Source: Kastovskya adunca ATA6-11-RM4
GTDB taxonomy: Bacteria > Cyanobacteriota > Cyanobacteriia > Cyanobacteriales > Coleofasciculaceae
NCBI GenBank assembly: GCA_019359445.1
Contig: JAHHHJ010000002.1
Span: 248,001 to 312,000, forward strand
Length of the DNA: 64,000 nucleotides
Direction: 5' to 3'
Part shown: positions 24,234 through 31,809 of the stretch, one piece after another
How positions within the stretch are numbered: position 1 is the first letter of the stretch
Layout: every line of letters starts with the position of its first letter
Notes under the pieces: generated by a model
What the model was told of the DNA's origin: nothing
Databases searched by the model: none
The model's input: the letters and a program-made list of their open reading frames with translations, nothing else
Position numbers and translations under genes: made by a program

Positions 24234-25109
24234 ATGAGTAGACGTTTAGAAGGGAAAGTGGCGATTGTAACGGGTGCTGGAGCTGGCATTGGTGAAGCGA
24301 TCGCGCACAAATTTGCCAAGGAAGGCGCGAAGGTTGTTGTCAGTGGACTTCCTGACGATCCAGTCGCAGACGTAGCCGCCGCGATCAAAGAATATGGCTC
24401 AGAAGCGATCGCCTATGCAGGTGATGTCTCAGAAGCCGCTCATGCTGAAGCTTGCGTCCAAGCCGCGATTACGGAATACGGCAAGCTAGACATTTTGATC
24501 AACAACGCCGGAGTCTTCCTCGCCACGGCAGAAACTCAGGACTACCCCCTGGAAGTCTTCGATCAAACCCTCCGCATGAATCTGCGTTCAGCATTTTTGA
24601 TGACCAAGTATGCTCTCCCCCACTTACAAAAAACTAGGGGTAACGTCGTCTCGGCGGGTTCAGAAGCTGGCTTCAACGGTTTAGCGCAAAACACCCCCTA
24701 CGGCGGAACCAAAGCCTGGATGCACTCCTTTATGAAAGGAGTTGCTGTCGAGCAAGCCAAGTATGGCGTCCGTGCTAACTGCGTCTGTCCCGGTGCAATC
24801 GACACCGCTTGGACGCACAAAGAAGACGGTCCCATGGACGCGCAGATGGAAGAAATGCTGATTAACGCCACCCCTATGGCGCGACGAGGTACTCCTGAAG
24901 AAATGGCAAATGTTTATGCCTTCATTGCGTCTGATGAAGCGAGTTATGTCACCGGGGCTTTATGGCTAGCCGATGGCGGTGTCACCGTAGCCAAAGGTGC
25001 AGTCGGACAACAAACCCCCGATGAATTCCGCAAAGCACCCCAGGGCGAACTCCGTCTGGATCATTCCAAAGAAGGATTGGAAAACAAAAACCTGCAAACC
25101 ATTAAATAA
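24234..25109 (+). CDS. Short-chain dehydrogenase/reductase (SDR family)
   Basis: 291 aa. TGAGAGIG near residues 13-20, NNAG near 91-94, Ser in VVSAGSEAG, YGGTK (catalytic Tyr/Lys) near 158-162, and DEASYVTGALWLADGG near the end. The form is that of glucose/3-oxoacyl reductase-like SDRs of about 250 aa with a 30-residue C-terminal extension. The substrate is unknown. It opens a plus-strand series of stress-type genes. Confidence 0.88.
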   Translation: MSRRLEGKVAIVTGAGAGIGEAIAHKFAKEGAKVVVSGLPDDPVADVAAAIKEYGSEAIAYAGDVSEAAHAEACVQAAITEYGKLDILINNAGVFLATAETQDYPLEVFDQTLRMNLRSAFLMTKYALPHLQKTRGNVVSAGSEAGFNGLAQNTPYGGTKAWMHSFMKGVAVEQAKYGVRANCVCPGAIDTAWTHKEDGPMDAQMEEMLINATPMARRGTPEEMANVYAFIASDEASYVTGALWLADGGVTVAKGAVGQQTPDEFRKAPQGELRLDHSKEGLENKNLQTIK

Positions 25110-25409
25110 GTGGCGTTTCAACTTCGCACCTGCAACCACTGACGATCAAGCCAGATTCCTATTTCATCCTTTAGGAGAGCCAGAGTAAAACACTACTGAC
25201 TCTAAAGAGGGAAGAAAAGAACCTAGGGGATATCCATACTAAGGAGTCCTGTTCTCCTTGGGTGCTTGTCCCCTAATAAAGATGGGGAAGGAAGAACAAT
25301 AACGATTCCCCTAGCCCCTTTTTCCAAAAGGGGGAGCGAAGTATTCTTGGCAACTGAACTCTAAGCGGTGACGAAGTGAAAAGTAAATGCTGATTTAAGG
25401 AAATAACTA
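25110..25409. other. Intergenic region between SDR and SRPBCC genes
   Basis: No gene. A small hairpin aaggag/ctcctt (25241-25246 with 25254-25259) and a short piece of the 'CCCCTAGCCCC...AAAAGGGGG' repeat words (25308-25345) are the only structures seen. Confidence 0.5.
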
Positions 25410-26111
25410 ATGACATCAAGAGAAGAAAACTTAAGCGATCGCGCCAATCGTCAAGAAACGTCAGGAGTCAGTGATACCGAACGTTGGGCATCATTGATTA
25501 GTGGCGGTGCGTTGGTACTAACCGGACTCCAACAGCGTTCCTTACGGGGGATACTCACTGCCGTAGCTGGTGGAGGCTTAGTCTATCACGGTGCGGCTGG
25601 GCAAAAAAGTATCCCAGATGCCGTCGGGCTGAACAAGAGCATCAAAGTTGAAAAGACGGTGACGATTAACAGATCCCCCGCAGAGCTTTATAGCTTCTGG
25701 CACAACTTTGAGAATTTACCCAGCTTCATGAAGCATCTCAAGTCAGTGACGGTAATCGATGCAAAGCGATCGCACTGGATTGCCAATGCACCTCTGGGTG
25801 CCAGTGTGGAATGGGATGCGGAAATTATCCGGGAGCAAGAAAACCATTTAATTGCCTGGGCATCTGTAGAGGATGGGGATGTTGATAACTCTGGTTTTGT
25901 GCGCTTTCAGCCGGCAACAGGGGGACGAGGCACCGAGATGAAAGTGGTGATGGAATACAACCTACCAGGAGGTGCTGTGACGGCAGCTCTTTCTACTCTC
26001 TTTGGCGAAAATCCGGAACAACAACTAGGAGACGAGTTAAGCCGTTTCAAGATGTTGATGGAAGCAGGAGAGATAGCGACGATCGAAGGTCAACCTTCTG
26101 GAAGACGTTAA
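25410..26111 (+). CDS. SRPBCC-fold protein with N-terminal DUF2892-like membrane segment
   Basis: 233 aa. Residues about 25-70 resemble the DUF2892/YgaP inner-membrane segment (ERWASLISGGALVLTGLQQR, then a second hydrophobic stretch). Residues about 80-225 form a START/SRPBCC (polyketide cyclase-like) domain: VEKTVTINRSPAELYSFWHN and ENLPSFMKHLKSVTV, with VEWDAEI and a C-terminal helix. It is likely a membrane-linked small-molecule or lipid binder. This two-part architecture is common in bacterial stress clusters. Confidence 0.82.
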   Translation: MTSREENLSDRANRQETSGVSDTERWASLISGGALVLTGLQQRSLRGILTAVAGGGLVYHGAAGQKSIPDAVGLNKSIKVEKTVTINRSPAELYSFWHNFENLPSFMKHLKSVTVIDAKRSHWIANAPLGASVEWDAEIIREQENHLIAWASVEDGDVDNSGFVRFQPATGGRGTEMKVVMEYNLPGGAVTAALSTLFGENPEQQLGDELSRFKMLMEAGEIATIEGQPSGRR

Positions 26112-26206
26112 AACTAACTATTTTCTGGTAAAAGAATTGAAGGAGAAAAAGACAACATAGAAACTGTTGTCTGCAAACTTCAAAAACAATCAATGAGGAT
26201 TAAAGA

Positions 26207-26635
26207 ATGAGTGGAATTATTTCTATTTTAAGAGGCATTCGCCTACACAAAATTTTCGCTGTTTTATTAGCAGTTAGCGCCTTTCTAGTAGTTCCTGCGT
26301 TTAGTGCCAGCCCATCCCTATATGCACGGGCGGATCAAAGCGCGTACACAGGTGGCGATCGCTACGCAGGTAGTGACTATGTAGATAAGGGCACTATAAA
26401 AAGAGTCCAACAAAGAGCCGAAGACCTGGGTGATAGTGAAGAGCGACCCATTGGTGATACAGGCTTAAAGAACCTTAAAAAACTGGGCGAAAATATTCCT
26501 GAGACTATAGGATTGAATGCTCGTCAGGGTTTCTTTGGTGGCGATCCCGACAACTTAGATAAAGATAATGTTGTGGACAACGCTAAAAGAGCCGTAGAAG
26601 GAACCAAGCGAGCTGTGCAAGACGCCGTTGATTAA
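26207..26635 (+). CDS. Exported small protein with signal peptide, function unknown
   Basis: 142 aa. A signal peptide is clear: IRLHKIFAVLLAVSAFLVVP followed by AFSASPS with an AxA-like cleavage site near residue 37. The mature part is polar and charged, and ends in a helical repeat-like tail (NAKRAVEGTKRAVQDAVD) similar to LEA or apolipoprotein-type amphipathic helices. It is related to the next gene in overall plan and in the final GTKR-V-DA motif, so the two are probably diverged duplicates. The target is periplasm or lumen. The context suggests protection under stress; that is inference. Confidence 0.65.
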   Translation: MSGIISILRGIRLHKIFAVLLAVSAFLVVPAFSASPSLYARADQSAYTGGDRYAGSDYVDKGTIKRVQQRAEDLGDSEERPIGDTGLKNLKKLGENIPETIGLNARQGFFGGDPDNLDKDNVVDNAKRAVEGTKRAVQDAVD

Positions 26636-26717
26636 TTTTTAGTACGAGCTGCAATTGCAATCAGGGCAACGTTAGGCGTTGTCCTGAGATTTCAAAATTA
26701 GACATTAAAGGTGGTTT

Positions 26718-27101
26718 ATGAACACAATAATTCTCTTTCTGCGCCAAGTCAGTTTATCAATGGCTAAAGTGGTTCACTTACGTCAGATTTTGACTGTTTT
26801 TTTAGCCGGAGTTACTTTCTTTGTGGGTGCGGCTTTTAGCAGCAACCTGCAAGCACAAGCGGCATCAATGACGCCAGAAGCTACCCAATACCAGGTAGAT
26901 AACTCGGCGGCGGGTGCAAGCAATCAGTATCAGGCAAAACCAAAGTCTGACTTGGGAGATGCCTTGGACAATGTTCGCGAAAAGCTAAATCTTGACGAAC
27001 CTGTCTATGAAGGGACAAAAGTGTTTGGCGAGCAAGTTAAAGAAAAGGTTAGAGAAACACTTGACGGGACAAAGCGGACTGTAGAAGACGCCACGTCTTA
27101 G
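26718..27101 (+). CDS. Exported small protein with signal peptide, probable paralogue of the previous gene
   Basis: 127 aa. Signal peptide LRQILTVFLAGVTFFVGAAF followed by SSNLQAQAAS, cleavage likely near residue 49. An internal ATG (the M before AKVVHLRQ) could be the true start and would shorten the N terminus. The mature part is disordered and then helical, ending EKVRETLDGTKRTVEDATS, which parallels the tail of the preceding protein. It is 82 bp downstream in the same direction, probably cotranscribed. Family not recognised. Confidence 0.62.
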   Translation: MNTIILFLRQVSLSMAKVVHLRQILTVFLAGVTFFVGAAFSSNLQAQAASMTPEATQYQVDNSAAGASNQYQAKPKSDLGDALDNVREKLNLDEPVYEGTKVFGEQVKEKVRETLDGTKRTVEDATS

Positions 27102-27254
27102 ATCAATATTTGACGTTTGATAATTCCCCATCCGTGCATCTTAATGTTTTAAAGGGTTTAGCTGCTAGGGGAGCGGTTAGTAGTATCTATGCCTCTGCTG
27201 ACAAGATACGGATGGGGGCATTATCAAATTTTTTAGACAACAAGAGGAAAATAT

Positions 27255-27596
27255 ATGAATGATACAACTGTCAAAAAAGTGAGTGCCGAAGTTTCACCTC
27301 ATGGTGAGATGGGACAAAAGTACCTTGTCTCTGGCAAAACTGTTTCCATGCGCCTGTGGGAAAATCAGGAACCTAATGAAGGGAAAGAAGCGGCAACACG
27401 GGATTATGAAACTGTTGGCTATGTAATTAGTGGTCGCGCCGAGTTGCACCTAGAAGGACAAATGATTTTGCTGGAATCTGGAGATTCTTGGCTAGTCCCA
27501 AAGGGCGCTTCTCACAGCTACAAAATCCTAGAATCGTTCACAGCGGTTGAAGCAACCAGTCCTCCGGCTGAAGTCCACGGACGAGACAACGGTTAA
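27255..27596 (+). CDS. Single-domain cupin protein
   Basis: 113 aa. Cupin motif 1 is VGYVISGRAELHLEGQ with motif 2 LLESGDSWLVPKGASHSYKI, ending in a His that normally binds metal. Motif 1 lacks the usual HxH pair, so metal binding may be altered. An aggaaa ribosome site precedes ATG 27255. Last gene of the series before a strong terminator. Confidence 0.83.
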   Translation: MNDTTVKKVSAEVSPHGEMGQKYLVSGKTVSMRLWENQEPNEGKEAATRDYETVGYVISGRAELHLEGQMILLESGDSWLVPKGASHSYKILESFTAVEATSPPAEVHGRDNG

Positions 27597-27639
27597 GCTA
27601 ATTTAAAAGTTAATTTAGGTTGACATCACGCTTTTAGGG

Positions 27640-27691
27640 CGAAGCATTCATTGGTTAAATTATTGAGCCAATGACGAATGCTTCGTTTTTT
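27640..27691 (+). terminator. Rho-independent terminator after the cupin gene
   Basis: CGAAGCATTCATTGG (27640-27654) pairs with CCAATGACGAATGCTTCG (27668-27685) with one small bulge, followed by TTTTTT. The sequence from here to 27914 is AT-rich and otherwise empty, and holds the promoter region of the catalase gene, although no clear -35/-10 stands out. Confidence 0.85.
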
Positions 27692-27914
27692 ATTTTTAGG
27701 TATATTTCTATACATAACTAAAGTGTAAACTTTTTATTTCTCAACATATTTTAACTTTTATACCACTAAAGATTGAGGCACGAAAAACATCGGACTCGAT
27801 ACCTTGGAAACCAATTGACACAATAATTTAAGTGTCAAGATGTAGTCGGTTTTAGAAAAGGCATTTATTACCTTATAAACCGATAAATTTACAGAATTCA
27901 GGAAACTTTTTCAA

Positions 27915-28775
27915 ATGTTTTATCACAAAAAAAGGATGCAGTATTTCACTGCTCCAGAACAGCCGAATGCGGTCTATGCCAAAAAGCTTCAAGAGCTGAT
28001 TGGTGGCCCCTATGGCGAGATGACCGTCATGATGCAGTATCTATTTCAAGGCTGGAACTGTCGGGGCCCCGCAAAGTACAAAGACATGATGCTGGACATC
28101 GGGACTGAGGAAATCGGGCACATCGAAATCCTGGGGACGCTGATTGCCCACCTTCTGGAAAAGGCACCTGTATCAGAACAAGAAGCAGCGGCTAAAGATC
28201 CAATCGTTGAAGGGATCATGGGCGGCATGAAAGCCGAACATGTAATTATGGAGACCATGAACCCACAGCACGCCATTGTCTCCGCTGGGGGAGCGTTGCC
28301 CGCTGACAGTGCCGGATATCCCTGGAATGGTCGCTATGTCACCGCTAGCGGTAACTTGATGGCTGACTTCCTCTCCAATGTCCAAGCTGAGGCACAAGGA
28401 CGATTGCAGGCAGTACGGCTGTATGAGATGTCAGATGATCCGGGAGTAAAAGATACTCTGAGTTACTTGATCGCCCGCGATACGATGCACCAAAACCAGT
28501 GGCTGGCAGCAATTGAGGAACTGAAGAGCGACGGGCTGGAGGATTTACCTGTTCCTAGTTCTTTCCCGCAGTCCCAGGAGAAGCAAGAAGCGAGCTACCA
28601 GTTCTGGAACTTGTCGGAAGGTACAGAAAGCTCGGAAGGACGTTGGGCAAAAGGGTCAAGCCCGGATGGTAAGGGGCAATTTGAGTATGTAGAGAATCCT
28701 GAACCGCAGGGAACGGAACCCAATCTCCCTCAACCGAATCCGATACTGCACGCGACACCCAAACATCGTGGCTAA
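27915..28775 (+). CDS. Manganese catalase
   Basis: 286 aa. It breaks hydrogen peroxide into water and oxygen at a dimanganese centre. Ligands are visible at the family positions: Glu35 in YGEMTVMMQYLFQ, Glu66 and His69 in GTEEIGHIEI, then Glu in VQAEAQGRLQAV and His in RDTMHQNQW. These match the five-ligand set of the non-haem catalases, and numbering from ATG 27915 agrees with it. The C-terminal tail of about 70 residues is Pro/Glu-rich as usual. Own transcription unit between two terminators; cytosolic. Confidence 0.95.
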   Translation: MFYHKKRMQYFTAPEQPNAVYAKKLQELIGGPYGEMTVMMQYLFQGWNCRGPAKYKDMMLDIGTEEIGHIEILGTLIAHLLEKAPVSEQEAAAKDPIVEGIMGGMKAEHVIMETMNPQHAIVSAGGALPADSAGYPWNGRYVTASGNLMADFLSNVQAEAQGRLQAVRLYEMSDDPGVKDTLSYLIARDTMHQNQWLAAIEELKSDGLEDLPVPSSFPQSQEKQEASYQFWNLSEGTESSEGRWAKGSSPDGKGQFEYVENPEPQGTEPNLPQPNPILHATPKHRG

Positions 28776-28840
28776 GGCTTTTGGGTAGAAGACTAGCATT
28801 TTTGCAGTGAGGCGATCGCTATTAAGAGTTAACTGCTCTC

Positions 28841-28858
28841 AAAAGGCGATCGCCTTTT
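28841..28858. terminator. Palindromic HIP1 terminator between the catalase gene and hisIE
   Basis: AAAAGGCGATCGCCTTTT is a perfect 18-bp palindrome with an upstream HIP1 site at 28811-28819. The A and T runs at its ends suit termination in both directions of two convergent genes. The DNA repeat and the terminator are the same object here. Confidence 0.55.
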
Positions 28859-28860
28859 GT

Positions 28861-29511
28861 TTAACGACGACGTGCTTGTAGTTTGCGGTAGACATCACGA
28901 ATATCAACGTTGTGGTGAGCTAGAGCCACTAGGCTGTGATAGAGCAAGTCTGCAACTTCTCCAGCGATCGCGTCTTTGTCATCATCCTTACAAGCCATCA
29001 CGACTTCTGCTGACTCTTCCCCAATCTTTTTAAGAATCTTGTTGTCCCCCCCAGCCAATAGTTTGCAGGTGTAGGAGGTGTCAGTGGGGTTGTCCCGGCG
29101 ATCGCAAATTACCTCGAACACCTGAGACAGGGTATCAGCCGGGGGTGGTGCCTTGGTGCCATCGACTTGGTGAAAACAGCTCCGTTCTCCTGTGTGGCAA
29201 GCAATATCACCGATTTGTTCAATGCCGATCAGTAAGGCATCGCTGTCACAGTCATAACGTAGCGATTGCACTTTCTGAATATGACCGGAGGTTGCGCCTT
29301 TATGCCACAATTCACCGCGCGAGCGACTCCAATACCAAACTTCCCCGGTAGTGAGAGTCTTTTGCAGGGATTCTTGATTCATCCAAGCCATCATCAAGAC
29401 GGTGCCATCAAGATAGTCTTGCGCGATCGCAGGCACCAATCCTTGCTCGTTGTAGCGAATGTCATCAAGGGGAATGGCTTGGCTAAGGGAAGGAGTTTCA
29501 GCAAGTGACAT
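28861..29511 (-). CDS. hisIE: Bifunctional phosphoribosyl-AMP cyclohydrolase / phosphoribosyl-ATP pyrophosphatase
   Basis: 216 aa from ATG 29511 (MSLAETPS); an in-frame ATG at 29532 would add 7 residues. It carries out steps 2 and 3 of histidine synthesis. The HisI part (about 15-125) shows [26 protein letters not shown] and the metal motif DCDSDALL plus [10 protein letters not shown]. The HisE part (about 130-216) shows [16 protein letters not shown] and [11 protein letters not shown]. Both domains are complete. A partial copy of its 5' end lies at 31377-31465. Confidence 0.95.
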   Translation of the reverse strand: MSLAETPSLSQAIPLDDIRYNEQGLVPAIAQDYLDGTVLMMAWMNQESLQKTLTTGEVWYWSRSRGELWHKGATSGHIQKVQSLRYDCDSDALLIGIEQIGDIACHTGERSCFHQVDGTKAPPPADTLSQVFEVICDRRDNPTDTSYTCKLLAGGDNKILKKIGEESAEVVMACKDDDKDAIAGEVADLLYHSLVALAHHNVDIRDVYRKLQARRR

Positions 29512-30004
29512 TAGGTTTACAACGCGTTGCACAGAGTTGGGGCAGTTACCAATTTGTATGGTAAAGCACTATTGACCATCCGCACTAATTCATTTCGCTC
29601 TCCCACCTAGGAGAAGGACGAACCCAGAACGTTGTAACTGTTGTGAGGGTGGGGCTTCAAGGCGATCGCGTTTGATTTTATTAGCAAACCTTAAGCATTC
29701 TTTAACTGAATCGCTCGTAAAGATTAACCTTTACTTATGTCATTTTTGCTAAATACTTCTTTTGCCTTGACTCCTTGTAATTTTTATCAATTCGTTTAAA
29801 TTTAATTCAGATTAACTCCAAGCTTCGCCTGTGTCCGTACCCCTATTTGTAGATATAGTAATTCTATCTTGTGACAGATACACCCCGCTAATTATTTAAT
29901 CAATATAGTTAGCCAGGACATCTTAATATTTCTTTGCTTGCCTCGTTATCAGGTTAAATCTGCTGCTCAAAACCAGCAACATTACCACACTATTCTTATA
30001 TCTC
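29512..30004. other. Intergenic region between hisIE and the glycosyltransferase gene
   Basis: About 490 bp, AT-rich toward the right end. It holds a HIP1 site near 29662 and no frame, tRNA or clear terminator. It must contain both promoters of the divergent genes but no confident boxes are visible. Confidence 0.5.
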
Positions 30005-31330
30005 ATGAATAATTCCACGAAAAAGATAGGCTATCTACTGCTTGGCTATCCTAAACTTTCAGAAACGTTTATTCTCAATGAGATTTTAGAACTAGAAAAT
30101 CAAGGATTATCTTTACAGATATTTTCTCTACGCCATTCCATTGACAAAAAGATTCATCTCGACGTTAAAAAAGTAAAAGCAAAGGTTACTTACATCCCTT
30201 CATTACACCCAAAGTTTATATTTAAAGACGCGGCTCGTTTACTATGGGCACATCTGAAACTCTTTTTGCAAAATCCCAAGCGCTATATTAATACTTTCCG
30301 GTTTCACCGATCTCGATCAGAAATCAAAAGTATCCACGCCAATGACTTTTTACAAGCTGGATATCTTGCACTAGACCTAAAAAAAGCAGGAATATCCCAC
30401 CTCCACGCTCACTTTGCGGATATACCTGCTTCTTTAGCAGAAGTTGCCTATCGTTTTTGTGAGATTCCTTATAGCTTCACTGCCCACGCAAAAGACATCT
30501 ATCTCTCTCCACCAGAGACTCTCGCACGGCGTATTAATGAAGCAAAATTTGTCTTGACTTGTACAAAATATAACCAGAAATATTTACAAGACATCTCCGG
30601 AAATAGTTCCTCAGTACATCTAGCTTATCATGGTTTAAATTTGAACCGTTTTCAACCAAGTCTAATGACAGAACCGGTAAAAAATGAAATGCCTTTAATT
30701 CTTAGCATTGGGAGATTTTGTGAGAAAAAAGGATTTCCCGATTTACTTAAAGCCTGTCATTTGCTAAAACAAAACGGTCATCAATTTCAGTGCGAAATTG
30801 TAGGCTATGGTTCTTTGCAAGACCAAATTGAACAGCTTATTACAAAATTTGGCTTAGATGATGTGGTGACGCTGGTGGGACAATTAACTCAGGATGAGTT
30901 AGTTGAGCTGTATCGCCAAGCGGATATTTTTGTGCTTGCCTGTCGAGTGGCGGAAGATGGCGATCGCGATGGCATTCCTAATGTTTTGATAGAAGCGATG
31001 GCAATGAAAACACCTGTCATTTCTACAAATATCTCCGCCATTGCTGAACTGATCGATCACCGCGTGACGGGTATTTTGGTACCGCAGAAAAATCCTCAGG
31101 CTTTAGCCAAAGAACTCGAAACCTTAATTACCCAGCCAGAATTGTTGCAGCAACTCCAGCAGGCAGGACGAGCTAAGGTCAGACAAATGTTTTCGACAAC
31201 GAGAAATGTTAAGCAAGTGAAAGATCTGCTTCTAGAAGCCTTAGATGAATCAGCGCCAGCAAAAGTCGGAACTCCTCCACAAGAAGTGTCCGCCACCGCA
31301 ACGAGACGCTCAAAGCCCATCAGCCGCTAA
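30005..31330 (+). CDS. Family 4 glycosyltransferase (GT-B fold), exopolysaccharide type
   Basis: 441 aa. N-terminal Rossmann domain with GYPKLSETFILNEI and HLHAHFADIPASLAEVAYRF, and SFTAHAKDIY near residue 157. C-terminal domain with LILSIGRFCEKKGFPDLLKA and the nucleotide-sugar motif EDGDRDGIPNVLIEAMAMKT (E-x7-E) near 320. Retaining GT4 enzymes of this WcaL/colanic-acid-like type move a sugar to a lipid-linked or extracellular polysaccharide in the cytoplasm. The last about 20 residues are low complexity. No other polysaccharide genes flank it; instead it stands between hisIE and a duplicated hisI scrap. Confidence 0.9.
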   Translation: MNNSTKKIGYLLLGYPKLSETFILNEILELENQGLSLQIFSLRHSIDKKIHLDVKKVKAKVTYIPSLHPKFIFKDAARLLWAHLKLFLQNPKRYINTFRFHRSRSEIKSIHANDFLQAGYLALDLKKAGISHLHAHFADIPASLAEVAYRFCEIPYSFTAHAKDIYLSPPETLARRINEAKFVLTCTKYNQKYLQDISGNSSSVHLAYHGLNLNRFQPSLMTEPVKNEMPLILSIGRFCEKKGFPDLLKACHLLKQNGHQFQCEIVGYGSLQDQIEQLITKFGLDDVVTLVGQLTQDELVELYRQADIFVLACRVAEDGDRDGIPNVLIEAMAMKTPVISTNISAIAELIDHRVTGILVPQKNPQALAKELETLITQPELLQQLQQAGRAKVRQMFSTTRNVKQVKDLLLEALDESAPAKVGTPPQEVSATATRRSKPISR

Positions 31331-31376
31331 AGTCATTACCATCATTGGTTTCAGGGTGCATCTAATTGTGGTGTGT

Positions 31377-31465
31377 GCGATCGCTGGCACCAATCCTTGC
31401 TCGTTGTAGCGAATGTCATCAAGGGGAATGGCTTGGGTAAGGGAATGAGATTCAGCAAATGACAT
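31377..31465 (-). pseudogene. Duplicated 5' fragment of hisIE
   Basis: The 89 bases repeat the first 29 codons of hisIE almost exactly ([19 protein letters not shown] is identical), including the ATG at 31465. Homology stops at a HIP1 octamer (31377-31384), which is also present in the real gene at the same codon. After that the frame runs into unrelated sequence. The rest of the 31331-31809 gap, up to the synthetase start, holds nothing clear. Confidence 0.88.
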
Positions 31466-31809
31466 TTTGATTAGATTTAGGGAATTACATACCAACCCGA
31501 AGTCCGTTTCACCACTTGGGCTAGTTTGGCTACAAACCTACTTCTTTCTTCTCAATACCTGTTGCAACAGCAGTAGGTATAAGCCAGGTTTAGCATCGGT
31601 TCATTGTACCTTCTTTTAAAGAGACTTCTAATTGGTGACGTGTAAACGCTGACAGTGACTAGGGTTCAGCGATACCATGTCCTCATCGTCAACGCTTAAA
31701 TGATTCAATCTCTGCAACCAAATTTGAGTGCAACCCAAGCTGCTATACAATCTTGCTGGATCGTCTATGGGTTCTGCCAAGCATGGACGAGGTATCCAGG
31801 GGGAAAAAG

